Origin: an uncultured Candidatus Saccharibacteria bacterium
GTDB taxonomy: Bacteria; Patescibacteriota; Saccharimonadia; Saccharimonadales; Saccharimonadaceae
Direction of reading: 5' to 3'
Assembly (NCBI GenBank): GCA_948623715.1
Contig: CAPHDI010000001.1
Span: forward strand, 62,001-126,000
Length of the DNA: 64,000 nt
Made by a program: the position numbers and the translations under genes. Below the pieces are notes generated by a model that saw only the letters and a program-made list of their open reading frames with translations, had not been told where the DNA came from and made no database searches. This document shows, one piece after another, positions 22,856-31,299 of this stretch. How positions within the stretch are numbered: position 1 is the first letter of the stretch; every line of letters begins with the position of its first letter.

Positions 22856-25174
22856 ATGGCTAGGAACCGCGCCTCTAATCGCGATTCAAAGAAGTCTGAC
22901 AAGAAACTCGCGAGCCGCCGCAAGAAGCAAGCTCGCGCTCTTGGCTTATCTCCGGAAAGTACCGAACTACTCGATGTTCTTGAAAAAACTACTAGCTCAG
23001 AAGCTCTCGCCTCGGAAATTATTTTCGATCCAGAGCATATCACGAACTTCGCCGAGCTCCTCGCCGCTCTTGAGTCTAACGCCGCCTATATTATCCTCAG
23101 GAACAATATTATCGTCACCGAAAACATCTTGATTAATTATGATGTCGTAATCGACTTTAACGGTTTTAGTATTATCGCCGACGAACAGTTCTCCGGCGCC
23201 CGTGTCCTTGATATTCGTAGTGGCGCAGTTACCTTGACCGGTTATGGCAAAATCTTTGCTATGGGGCCGCGCAGTGTTGCAGTCCGCGTTTTTGGAGCAA
23301 TTAGCTCGTCGACGCCAGATTATACTCACCTTACCGTTGGTGAGGGAATTAGTCTTTTTGCGCCGAATTCTTACGGTATTCTCATTTCGCCTAATCTTGG
23401 TGTTGCCTACGGGCTTACAATCGACTTTTCCGGTCAAATCTTCGCTCACGATGGTATTTGCCTCACTAGTGGCATTCATGGCTACGAAGATAATCTTCCC
23501 CTCATCCGTACTGATCAAGATGCCTGTATTATTGCCGACGAGCAGTCCGGCGCAGCCATTGAATCTGCCGGCCATGGTCGCTGGGAACTTTCCGGTAGCC
23601 GTCTTACGGCGGCGATCGGCGCGAGACTATTTTCGGGACTTTTAAACTTTAACAATACTCAAATTATCGCGCAAAATGGCGCCGCTTTCGAGACCGGAGA
23701 GACTATCAAACGCGAGCTCGAAGTCACCGTGAATGGTGGAGTTTATGCTGCCGAAAATGGCTACATTGTTACTGGTACACCAGATTATATTAAGAAGTTT
23801 ACTTTGCGTAGCGGGAAGTTCTGCGGTAATGCCGGCATTATTGCTGAAAATCTCTCGACCAAAGTCCGTGCGAATAAGCCCGCCATTCTACATGATAACA
23901 TCGCAGAATTTCTCGAAAGCCTCACTCCGATTACGATTTCTCGCACCATGCCTAGTACAGATACATCCTCGGTTTCAGATTTCGTACCAGAAACAAATAC
24001 CGCTCCGCAAATTATCGCCGAGCCGAAGCCTGCGGCATCCGCACCGTTGCCGAAGTTACCGGAAGGCCCATTCTCCGAACATGTCGACGAAATCCCTGAG
24101 TTGGCTGATGATGCGACCGATGAGCAGTCCATCATGCTTGAACTTATTTCCGATGAACCGCTAGTTGCACCAGCTCCTCCCGCTCCCGCAGTTCAGCCGA
24201 CTCAGCCAGTTTCTATAGCTCCTCCTATGCCCGCTCAGCTCGGCCCTACTCCTCGGCCGGATACTATTCGTCCTTCTGAATCCGCACCGCTCCTCGATGA
24301 ACAGGCCGCAGCGCGCCTAGCACTGACTGACGCTATCGCTGATATTCGCAAGATTAATGTGGACGACTATGATTTCGGTTTTGATGAACTCGAACGCTCA
24401 ATCCAGTCTGCTGAGAGAATTCTTGCCGATCCTCTTGCGAGCCTCGCTAGTATTTGTGACGCCGCGAGTAACCTTTTGCAGGCTTTCGACGGTCTCGAAG
24501 GACACGACGATGCTGCGCTTAGCGACGAAGAGTTGGATGAATTATTTTATCATGGTGCTATTCTTGAAGAACTTGCATCGCATAAGCGAAAAGTTGCCCC
24601 AACGGTAAAAACGCAGGTTGAAGTTGTGCCAACTTTTTCTACTTCTACCGAGCCGGATTTTACAGTCTTAAGCGAAGCTCTTGCAACAATTTCCGAGCTT
24701 GATCTAAACGATTATACTGATGCAAGTCGAGAAAATCTTCTCGTGGTGCTCGCTCGTGCGCAGGATGTTCTGACTGACGCGGCCTCTACGCAAGACATGG
24801 TCGACAAAGTCGCCGCTGACTTGGTCGCACAGATCTCTGGTCTTGAGTCTGTCAAACACCTGCACTCGCTCGCCCCTCGCATCCGTATCAACTCTCCTGC
24901 TCCCGTCGTTTCCCGTATCCTTCCTCCGACCATGATCGACGAGCTATCTCCTGCTTCGACTTGGTCGCAAGGCGTTACCATGATTGACGAGCTCGCACCG
25001 CTCACTATGAGTGAGGCTGCGCGCGAGAAAATGCTCCGCGCTGCTCGCTCGCGCCTTTCTGCTTCTATCGAAATCCTCACTCAGCCCTTCCGCCGCTTTT
25101 CCAGAAGCCTTACTACTGGTATACGCGCTGGTCTTCGTGCATACCACGAGTCACTCCACTCCCCGCAAAGCTAA
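22856..25174 (+). CDS. Beta-helix/FIVAR protein without signal peptide
   Basis: A 772-residue paralogue of the protein at 14754. The first 35 residues are very basic (MARNRASNRDSKKSDKK...) and no signal peptide or transmembrane helix is seen. Residues about 55-330 match the paralogue's beta helix ('VIDFNGFSIIADEQ', 'YGLTIDFSGQIFA', 'EVTVNGGVYAAENG'). A Pro-rich linker (about 370-480) leads to two FIVAR-like helical repeats (about 485-545 and 600-660). GAGGAG lies 8 nt before the ATG and no better start exists. Whether it acts in the cytoplasm or leaves by a non-Sec route is unknown. Confidence 0.7.
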   Translation: MARNRASNRDSKKSDKKLASRRKKQARALGLSPESTELLDVLEKTTSSEALASEIIFDPEHITNFAELLAALESNAAYIILRNNIIVTENILINYDVVIDFNGFSIIADEQFSGARVLDIRSGAVTLTGYGKIFAMGPRSVAVRVFGAISSSTPDYTHLTVGEGISLFAPNSYGILISPNLGVAYGLTIDFSGQIFAHDGICLTSGIHGYEDNLPLIRTDQDACIIADEQSGAAIESAGHGRWELSGSRLTAAIGARLFSGLLNFNNTQIIAQNGAAFETGETIKRELEVTVNGGVYAAENGYIVTGTPDYIKKFTLRSGKFCGNAGIIAENLSTKVRANKPAILHDNIAEFLESLTPITISRTMPSTDTSSVSDFVPETNTAPQIIAEPKPAASAPLPKLPEGPFSEHVDEIPELADDATDEQSIMLELISDEPLVAPAPPAPAVQPTQPVSIAPPMPAQLGPTPRPDTIRPSESAPLLDEQAAARLALTDAIADIRKINVDDYDFGFDELERSIQSAERILADPLASLASICDAASNLLQAFDGLEGHDDAALSDEELDELFYHGAILEELASHKRKVAPTVKTQVEVVPTFSTSTEPDFTVLSEALATISELDLNDYTDASRENLLVVLARAQDVLTDAASTQDMVDKVAADLVAQISGLESVKHLHSLAPRIRINSPAPVVSRILPPTMIDELSPASTWSQGVTMIDELAPLTMSEAAREKMLRAARSRLSASIEILTQPFRRFSRSLTTGIRAGLRAYHESLHSPQS

Positions 25175-25254
25175 AATTACCATAAATTTTTTCGATAATT
25201 ATTCCCCAAAATTCCCGCAAATCTAAAGTCTACGACTTTTTATCATGCTAGTGC

Positions 25255-25284
25255 TTGTACTTTTGACTTCTTTTGTGCTACACT
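25255..25284 (+). promoter_or_regulatory. comEC promoter
   Basis: TTGTAC, 18-nt spacer, TGcTACACT, ending 7 nt before ATG 25292 (leaderless). The 16 nt at 25242-25257 recur exactly at 63912-63927. Confidence 0.65.
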
Positions 25285-25291
25285 CGGCACT

Positions 25292-26872
25292 ATGTCCGAC
25301 CATGCTATGCCTCAAAAGTCCCAAAAGACTCAAAACTCTAAAGATTCCCCTGCCCGCCACAGCTGCGCGCGGCTTATTACCAAGCTCCATCCGTCTTGGT
25401 GCTTCTATGTCGCCGTTTGGGGAATTATTGCCGGACTTATTACGAGCCTAGTTTTCGAGTTAAACTTTCCCTCCCCCACTCTTCTCGTGATCATTTTAGT
25501 CATATTAATTATCATTACTTTTCGTTTTGCTAACTTTATTACTATTATCATTGCCTTTCTTGCCGGTTTTCTGCTCGGCACCTTTCGTGTCAGTCCTGAA
25601 CTTGTCGGGCGCGCCACCATAGCAAATTTCCAGGGTCAAACCATTATTATTGCCGGCAACTTGTCTGAGGATCCCGACATTAGCAAGAACCCTCCCGCCA
25701 TCCGCCTCAAGAACCTACGCATTTATGCTAATAAAACTGCAGAAAGTTTCAGCGCCGACGATTCCGACTTTCTCTCGCTCGTCGGTACAATCTACGCTAC
25801 GATCGCAAATAGCTCCGACACCAACCTTGAGCGCTCGGATTTCATTATTCTGGAGGGGAAGCTTGAGTCTGGTTTCGGCACCTTCATCGGCAAAATCTCC
25901 CGTGCTAAGATTCTTAATATTGAACGCTCAAGTCCTGGCGATGTTTTCGCTCGTTTCAAACACTGGTTTTCTGACCGAACCCGCGACTTTATGCCCTCTC
26001 CAGAAGTGGACCTCGGTCTTGGCTATCTCATGGGCATGAAAACCGGCCTCGACAAAGATTTTTCCGCCGCCCTCCAAGCCGTTGGCATGACGCACGTCGT
26101 TGTCGCTTCCGGTGCGCATCTTGCAATTCTGACGGGTGCCGCGAAGAAACTTTTTGGTCGCATCTCGAAATTCACTGGCGCGCTCGTCGCTCTACTTCTT
26201 ATTATTGCCTTCGTCATGATCGTCGGCTTCACTCCGTCGATGACCCGCGCCGCACTAGTTGCCAGTCTCTCGCTTGTCGTTGGCTACGTTGGCCGTAAGT
26301 TTACCCCGCTTCGTCTTATCGCTTTTACAATGATGCTCACCCTTCTTATTAATCCGACTAATTTTCTCAATCTCGGCTGGCAATTATCATTCGCCTCTTT
26401 TTTCGGCATCCTCGTCCTTGCTCCATACCTGCAGAAGTTATTTTACGGCGGCAAACCTCCGCCCTGGCTCGCTGGTATGTTGATCACCAGTCTTTCCACC
26501 AGCCTGATCTGTGCGCCGATTTTGATTTATAATTTTGGCTCGCTTTCGCTACTGTCTTTTGTCGCCAATTTAATCATCTTACCAACCTTGCCTTATGCGA
26601 TGCTCGGTATGATGCTGACCGGCGCTACTAGTTTCTTGCCAATTATTGCCGGTCTCATCGCTCAGCTGACTCGCCTCCTCCTCGATCTACATATCTGGCT
26701 AGTCAATTTTCTCAGCGATAAAACTGCTTTCATTCTCGAAATCCCCTCCGCGAATCCGTTTATCTTTCTCCTCTATCTACCGGTTTTACTTTTTCTACTT
26801 TTTGTGGTATACTTAGATCATGCAAATCGCAAACGAGTCAGAAATGATCGCCCTCGGGCGGAGCCTAGCTAA
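25292..26872 (+). CDS. comEC: ComEC/Rec2 DNA-uptake channel
   Basis: A 526-residue polytopic membrane protein. It has N-terminal membrane helices (about 30-90), an exported OB-like region, then the Competence domain with 'GMTHVVVASGAHLAIL' and 'FTPSMTRAALVASLSL', characteristic of ComEC. It lacks the C-terminal metallo-beta-lactamase domain found in some ComEC proteins. ComEC forms the inner-membrane channel for single-stranded DNA in natural transformation and is common in CPR bacteria. Translation appears leaderless. The end overlaps tsaE by 53 nt. Confidence 0.9.
   Translation: MSDHAMPQKSQKTQNSKDSPARHSCARLITKLHPSWCFYVAVWGIIAGLITSLVFELNFPSPTLLVIILVILIIITFRFANFITIIIAFLAGFLLGTFRVSPELVGRATIANFQGQTIIIAGNLSEDPDISKNPPAIRLKNLRIYANKTAESFSADDSDFLSLVGTIYATIANSSDTNLERSDFIILEGKLESGFGTFIGKISRAKILNIERSSPGDVFARFKHWFSDRTRDFMPSPEVDLGLGYLMGMKTGLDKDFSAALQAVGMTHVVVASGAHLAILTGAAKKLFGRISKFTGALVALLLIIAFVMIVGFTPSMTRAALVASLSLVVGYVGRKFTPLRLIAFTMMLTLLINPTNFLNLGWQLSFASFFGILVLAPYLQKLFYGGKPPPWLAGMLITSLSTSLICAPILIYNFGSLSLLSFVANLIILPTLPYAMLGMMLTGATSFLPIIAGLIAQLTRLLLDLHIWLVNFLSDKTAFILEIPSANPFIFLLYLPVLLFLLFVVYLDHANRKRVRNDRPRAEPS
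26805..26813 (+). promoter_or_regulatory. Internal promoter inside comEC
   Basis: TGgTATACT within the comEC coding sequence ends 6 nt before the tsaE ATG at 26820. Confidence 0.6.
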
Positions 26873-27266
26873 GCAGCTCAATCCCCCTGCTGTTTTTGAA
26901 CTTATTGGCGACGTTGGTACTGGTAAGACGACTTTTACTCGTGGCCTCGCCGAGGGTCTCGGCGTTTCCGAACCGGTCACTAGCCCGAGCTTTACTATTT
27001 CTAAGCGTTACGATTTCCAGACTCCCGGTGGCACGAATGGGGAACTGGTTCATTACGATTTCTATCGTCTCGACGACCCCGGACTTATGCGAGACGAACT
27101 TGCCGAGGCTCTATCTCAGCCAAATAGTGTGATTGTTGTCGAATGGGGTGGCGATGTCGCCGACTTATTGCCAGAAACAAAGTTGCAGCTCAACTTATCC
27201 TTAAACCCAGACGACAGCCGCACTATTAGTTTTAATGACAACGCTAAGTTTATGGAGAACTTATGA
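26820..27266 (+). CDS. tsaE: TsaE, ATPase for tRNA t6A synthesis
   Basis: A 148-residue P-loop protein. 'ELIGDVGTGKTTFTRGLA' is the Walker A region, 'EPVTSPSFTISKRY' the switch-like motif with conserved SP(T/S)F, and 'LVHYDFYRLDDPG' the YRL motif typical of TsaE. It assists TsaB and TsaD in threonylcarbamoylation of tRNA adenosine 37. It starts inside comEC just after an internal -10 box and its TGA overlaps the ATG of tsaB (ATGA). Confidence 0.93.
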   Translation: MQIANESEMIALGRSLAKQLNPPAVFELIGDVGTGKTTFTRGLAEGLGVSEPVTSPSFTISKRYDFQTPGGTNGELVHYDFYRLDDPGLMRDELAEALSQPNSVIVVEWGGDVADLLPETKLQLNLSLNPDDSRTISFNDNAKFMENL

Positions 27267-27595
27267 AACTTTATCTTGACACGTCCACGAATACTTGCCT
27301 TCTTCGTCTTGATGATCAGGAGTACTCTTGGGAATCTGGCCGAGAACTTGCTGAGGAGATTTTCACTTTCATTCACGATAAACTCTCGGAGAACCATGCT
27401 GATTGGAATGATATTAGCGAAATTACTTTTTTCTCTGGACCCGGCTCATTTACCGGTCTGCGCATTGGCGCTGCTGTCGTTAATACTCTTGCCGACCAGC
27501 TTCAGATTCCGCTTTACGATCATCATGGCGCCAAACATCAAATCATTCTTCCTGATTACGGCCGCCCGGCCAATATCACTCCTCCGAAAAAGTAG
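27263..27595 (+). CDS. tsaB: TsaB-like protein, short form
   Basis: A 110-residue protein matching the N-terminal half of TsaB: 'MKLYLDTSTNTCLLRL', 'ITFFSGPGSFTGLRIGAAVVNTLA'. E. coli TsaB is about 230 residues; here the second half is missing and the protein ends with 'ITPPKK'. TsaB scaffolds TsaD in t6A synthesis. Translationally coupled to tsaE. Either CPR bacteria use a minimal TsaB or the gene is truncated; the following 140 nt show no continuation that I can see. Confidence 0.8.
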   Translation: MKLYLDTSTNTCLLRLDDQEYSWESGRELAEEIFTFIHDKLSENHADWNDISEITFFSGPGSFTGLRIGAAVVNTLADQLQIPLYDHHGAKHQIILPDYGRPANITPPKK

Positions 27596-27643
27596 CGATA
27601 ATTTTTCCTACACCGACGAAGTTGGTCATAAATTCGAAAAATA

Positions 27644-27652
27644 TGGTATACT
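27644..27652 (+). promoter_or_regulatory. rny promoter
   Basis: TGgTATACT. A ~83-nt leader follows with a hairpin (GCTGGCAT/ATGTCGGC) before ATG 27742. Confidence 0.6.
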
Positions 27653-27741
27653 AAAAGTAGACTTTTATTAATTTATATTTATTTGTTACCCCGCTGGCAT
27701 AGAGAAAAATGTCGGCAAACAATTAGAAAGGTTTTTCTAGA

Positions 27742-29259
27742 ATGAATCTGCTATTCGTAATCATCGCCTTGATCGGCGGTGCTGCGCTGGGCGCAGGTGG
27801 TCTCTATGGCTACAACAAGAAAAACGAGAACGGCGGCAAAGTAAAAGCCGATGATCTCGTCCGCAAAGCAAAAAATGAAGCTTCCGATATCGTCTCTAAG
27901 GCGAAACGAGACGCTGCTGACCTCGCCGCAAAGTCTCAGCAAGAAGAAAACGAGCGCCGCCGCGAGTGGAAAAATACCGAGAACCGCCTCAGTGAACGCG
28001 AAACGAATCTCGATAATAAACTCGATCAACTCGAAAAGAAAACCGAGCGTCTTGCGAAGCAGGAGAAGGAGCTTGACGACCTTAAGCTCGAAGTCCGCGA
28101 TATTCGCAATCGCCAGCAGGAGAAACTTGAGAAGATTGCCGGCTTGACCAAAGAAGACGCCCGTGAGAAACTCATGCAGATGACTGAGCGCGACATTAAG
28201 CAGGACCTCGCCGGCCTCGTCGTCAAGGAACAGAAGGAAATTAAGCATGAAGTAGACGAGACTGCTCAGGCAATCCTTCTTACCGCTATGGAACGCATGT
28301 CTTCAGAAGTTACTGCTGATCGTACTATTACTGCCCTAAAACTTCCTGATGACGATATGAAAGGTCGCATTATCGGCAAGGAAGGTCGCAATATCCAGGC
28401 TCTTCAGCGTGCTACTGGCGTCGATATTATGGTCGATGATACCCCGGGCATGGTAGTTTTATCAAGTTTTGATCCGATTCGTCGTCAAGTTGCCCGCTAT
28501 GCTCTTGAGCGTCTCATGAAAGATGGTCGCATTAACCCCAGCTCGATTGAAGAAGCCGTTGCCAAAGCTGAACGTGAGATCGAAAAAGAAGTTGTCCGCG
28601 CCGGTGAAGATGCTGCTCGTGAGGTTGGCGTCGTTGGTGTCCCTCGCGAACTTCTTCATTTGCTCGGCGAGCTTAAATTCCGCACCAGCTACGGCCAGAA
28701 CGTTCTTCTCCATTCTGTTGAGATGGCACATATCGCTGGGATGATTGCTGAAGAAATTGGCGCGAATAAGCGCGTCGCGAAGACTGCTACTCTTCTTCAC
28801 GACATCGGCAAAGCCGTTACTCACAAGATCGAGGGTAAGCATGCCGAGATCGGTGCTGAGCTTGCGAAGAAATACGGTATGCCTGATGAAGTTGTCCATG
28901 CTATGGCCGCCCATCATGACGACATCGAGCCTACTACACCCGAAGCTGTCATTGTGAAAATCGTCGACTCTCTCTCTGCTGCTCGCCCTGGCGCTCGCAA
29001 TATCTCTGCTGAGAATTTCGCTGAGCGTATGCGTGATCTCGAAAATATTGCGACGTCGTTCCCAGGTATCGACAAGGCTTACGCTATTTCTGCTGGTCGC
29101 GAGATTCGCGTAATCGTCGAGCCAAAGCAGATTGACGACCTCTCTGCTCTGAAGCTCGCCCGCGATATTGCCAATAAGATCGAAGCCACGATGTCTTATC
29201 CGGGCGTAATTAAAGTCAATGTCATTCGCGAGACACGTGCCGTCGAATATGCCAAGTAA
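27742..29259 (+). CDS. rny: Ribonuclease Y
   Basis: A 505-residue membrane-anchored endoribonuclease. N-terminal transmembrane helix (residues 2-24), long coiled coil (about 35-180), KH domain with 'GRIIGKEGRNIQALQ' near residue 210, and HD domain with 'TATLLHDIGKAVTHK' near residue 350 followed by 'HHDDIEP'. RNase Y starts mRNA decay in bacteria lacking RNase E. The final codons overlap the start of the next gene. Confidence 0.97.
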   Translation: MNLLFVIIALIGGAALGAGGLYGYNKKNENGGKVKADDLVRKAKNEASDIVSKAKRDAADLAAKSQQEENERRREWKNTENRLSERETNLDNKLDQLEKKTERLAKQEKELDDLKLEVRDIRNRQQEKLEKIAGLTKEDAREKLMQMTERDIKQDLAGLVVKEQKEIKHEVDETAQAILLTAMERMSSEVTADRTITALKLPDDDMKGRIIGKEGRNIQALQRATGVDIMVDDTPGMVVLSSFDPIRRQVARYALERLMKDGRINPSSIEEAVAKAEREIEKEVVRAGEDAAREVGVVGVPRELLHLLGELKFRTSYGQNVLLHSVEMAHIAGMIAEEIGANKRVAKTATLLHDIGKAVTHKIEGKHAEIGAELAKKYGMPDEVVHAMAAHHDDIEPTTPEAVIVKIVDSLSAARPGARNISAENFAERMRDLENIATSFPGIDKAYAISAGREIRVIVEPKQIDDLSALKLARDIANKIEATMSYPGVIKVNVIRETRAVEYAK

Positions 29260-30052
29260 AACCTCTCGCTCAGCGCAGCCTGCTCCCAGTTCTTCCTCTC
29301 ACGACACTCCGGCACATAACTCTCCCCTCAAACAAAGAATCAGCCGGAAAACTATCATTAAGTTTATCATTTTTGGTGCTATCATCCTTGCACTACTTAT
29401 CTACTTAGCCTGGGATGTCATCGCAAAAGGCCCGCTCATGCGGCTTCTATTAAATCGCGATGAACTCGTTAAGGCGATGAACGATCTCGGCCCCTGGGCA
29501 CCGTTTTTCTACATTATGCTTCAAGTCGTCCAGGTCGTCGTTGCGCCAATCCCCGGTCAGATCGTCGGCGGCGTTGGCGGTTTTCTCTTTGGGCACTGGG
29601 GGATCCTCTGGACTACAATCGGCAGTCTGATCGGTTTTTGGCTCGTCTTCTGCATTGCCCGTCGCTTCGGCCGTCCTCTCATTGAGAAGATTTTCAAGAA
29701 ATCCGCCGTCGATAAGTTTGACTTTATTATTAATGCAAAAGGTGCGTCACTCATCATTTTCGCAATCTTCCTCCTCCCCGGATTTCCGGATGACCTCGTC
29801 TGTTACATTGCCGGTCTCACTAATCTCTCCATGAAGAAACTTATGCTCGTCTCCATCCTCGGCCGTTTCCCGACCATTGTCATTACGAACTATATCGGTA
29901 TGGGCATCAACGGGAACATCGGTCTAGTTGCTGCACTCTCACTCGTGGTAGTACTGTTTCTTGCCATTATTGCCTGGCAACGTGAGCGAATTCTTGCCTT
30001 CCTTAAGCGCAACGAAAAAATCCCTCCTCAAGGAGGAGGGAAGCAGGGGTAG
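29249..30052 (+). CDS. TVP38/TMEM64 (DedA-like) membrane protein
   Basis: A 267-residue integral membrane protein. After a basic N-terminus come about six membrane helices, with the VTT/SNARE-associated signature 'VAPIPGQIVGGVGGFLFGHWG' region and 'GFPDDLVCYIAGLT'. DedA-superfamily proteins act as lipid scramblases or flippases and support envelope homeostasis. The ATG at 29249 overlaps the rny stop; an in-frame ATG at 29219 lies within rny. The last codons coincide with a minus-strand terminator hairpin. Confidence 0.85.
   Translation: MPSKTSRSAQPAPSSSSHDTPAHNSPLKQRISRKTIIKFIIFGAIILALLIYLAWDVIAKGPLMRLLLNRDELVKAMNDLGPWAPFFYIMLQVVQVVVAPIPGQIVGGVGGFLFGHWGILWTTIGSLIGFWLVFCIARRFGRPLIEKIFKKSAVDKFDFIINAKGASLIIFAIFLLPGFPDDLVCYIAGLTNLSMKKLMLVSILGRFPTIVITNYIGMGINGNIGLVAALSLVVVLFLAIIAWQRERILAFLKRNEKIPPQGGGKQG
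30015..30041 (-). terminator. Terminator of the minus-strand hydrolase gene
   Basis: On the minus strand TCCCTCCT/AGGAGGGA is followed by TTTTTT. It lies within the 3' coding end of the convergent DedA-like gene. Confidence 0.75.
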
Positions 30053-30055
30053 AAA

Positions 30056-30874
30056 CTATTTAAACCGACTGTTGTGCAGGAATTCCTGCACCGCTTTTCG
30101 GTACTCTTCGGCATGGCCCCGGGTGTCCGCGTGCTTCGCGTCGATCATCACATAGGGTACATCTTCACCGAAGTGTTGCTTGATCGCCCCATTGTCCAGG
30201 AATTCGTCCCGCGAGCTCAGGATTACGCCGAGCGTCGAATCTATCCAGAACTTTTCTCGCCAGCAGCCCAGCTGCGTAGCTTGATCGGTAATCAGCCAGA
30301 GCGAATACTTCTTATGTCCCGGAGAGATTACCGGTGCGATGCTCAGCCAGCCTAAGGCATAGTCCAGTAGCCGCACTATCGGTACGACATACATTACCAG
30401 CCACTGACAGAGCGCATTTAATACTGGCTCGCTGGAACACGGGTTGATCGCGATATTTTCCAGTTCTACGCTGCCCAGATACCACTCCAGCTCTCGCGCC
30501 GCGTGGTCGCCTACCGACAGGCTAAAGATTCTCACCCGCTCGTACCCGCACTGTGCGATGTCTTGCTGGATCGCTATTGCTGCAGAGAGCGCATCCCATC
30601 CAGTATGCCGGAAATAGACCATCGTCATCCCGCCATTCAGCTCCGGGATTGTGGATTTGTGCCTGCCATTCTTCTTCTCGACCAAGAAAGCGTAGTTTAT
30701 GTCCGGCTGGTCCATCATCCCTGGCAGAAAGTAGTTCATTACTTCGCCCGCCCGCGCAGGCTTGATTACTCTCAGCTCCGGCTGCCGCAGCTCCCGCTCA
30801 TGCTCCTTGTAGTACATGATAAACGTGAGGCTGTTTACGATCATCAAGATCGCCGCTATCGCCAGAATTATCAT
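30056..30874 (-). CDS. Membrane-anchored alpha/beta-hydrolase-like protein
   Basis: A 272-residue protein with one N-terminal transmembrane helix (residues 2-20). A possible catalytic triad is Ser in 'VRIFSLSVGDHAARE' (nucleophile elbow S-x-S-x-G), Asp in 'VILSSRDEFLD' and His in 'AKHADTRGHAEEY'. Order and spacing suit an alpha/beta hydrolase acting outside or at the membrane. Substrate unknown. It is convergent with the DedA-like gene. Confidence 0.55.
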   Translation of the reverse strand: MIILAIAAILMIVNSLTFIMYYKEHERELRQPELRVIKPARAGEVMNYFLPGMMDQPDINYAFLVEKKNGRHKSTIPELNGGMTMVYFRHTGWDALSAAIAIQQDIAQCGYERVRIFSLSVGDHAARELEWYLGSVELENIAINPCSSEPVLNALCQWLVMYVVPIVRLLDYALGWLSIAPVISPGHKKYSLWLITDQATQLGCWREKFWIDSTLGVILSSRDEFLDNGAIKQHFGEDVPYVMIDAKHADTRGHAEEYRKAVQEFLHNSRFK

Positions 30875-31128
30875 CGGAATCCCCCTTTTCCTTATTTTCC
30901 TTCTTGACTTTTACCTACGTATTACACATGCATTCGCCGCCCGTCAGAATCTTGTCATTTTCTACCCTCCTAAAGAACCAAAATCGACCGAGCCCACAGC
31001 GCTCGAAATCCCTATAATTATACCACAAAACTCTAAAAAATGAAACTACAACACACTTAAATCGCACTCATTCACCCTAGGATAATATCATAACTCCTGC
31101 ACTTACCAGTATTCCTACAAGAGTTTCA

Positions 31129-31137
31129 TGTTATAAT
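31129..31137 (+). promoter_or_regulatory. Promoter of the ABC1-kinase operon
   Basis: TGtTATAAT ends 6 nt before ATG 31144, giving a leaderless first gene. The ~270 nt upstream (30875-31128) hold nothing else that I recognise. Confidence 0.7.
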
Positions 31138-31143
31138 TAAGTC

Positions 31144-31299
31144 ATGAAATACGCTTTCATGACTTTGGCAGTTTTGGCGGTCTGGCTGGGCATCATTCTT
31201 CTCGCTGTTTTTAATCCCGGCGTAGGTATCTTCTTGCCGATTTTCGCCGTCGCCCTTACTGTCATATTATTCTTCATCGGATTCGGGAAGAAACAATGA
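31144..31299 (+). CDS. 51-residue two-helix membrane protein
   Basis: A very small protein consisting of two transmembrane helices (about residues 4-22 and 26-46) and ending 'GFGKKQ'. It is the first gene of an operon and its TGA overlaps the ATG of the ABC1 kinase (ATGA). It may stabilise or tether that kinase; inference from coupling only. Confidence 0.7.
   Translation: MKYAFMTLAVLAVWLGIILLAVFNPGVGIFLPIFAVALTVILFFIGFGKKQ

Noticed and set aside
27263..27266. Recoding of UGA as an amino acid, as in some CPR lineages
   Set aside because: TGA serves as a functional stop in several coupled gene pairs (ATGA overlaps at tsaE/tsaB, 31296 and 42131), and proteins end at the expected lengths.
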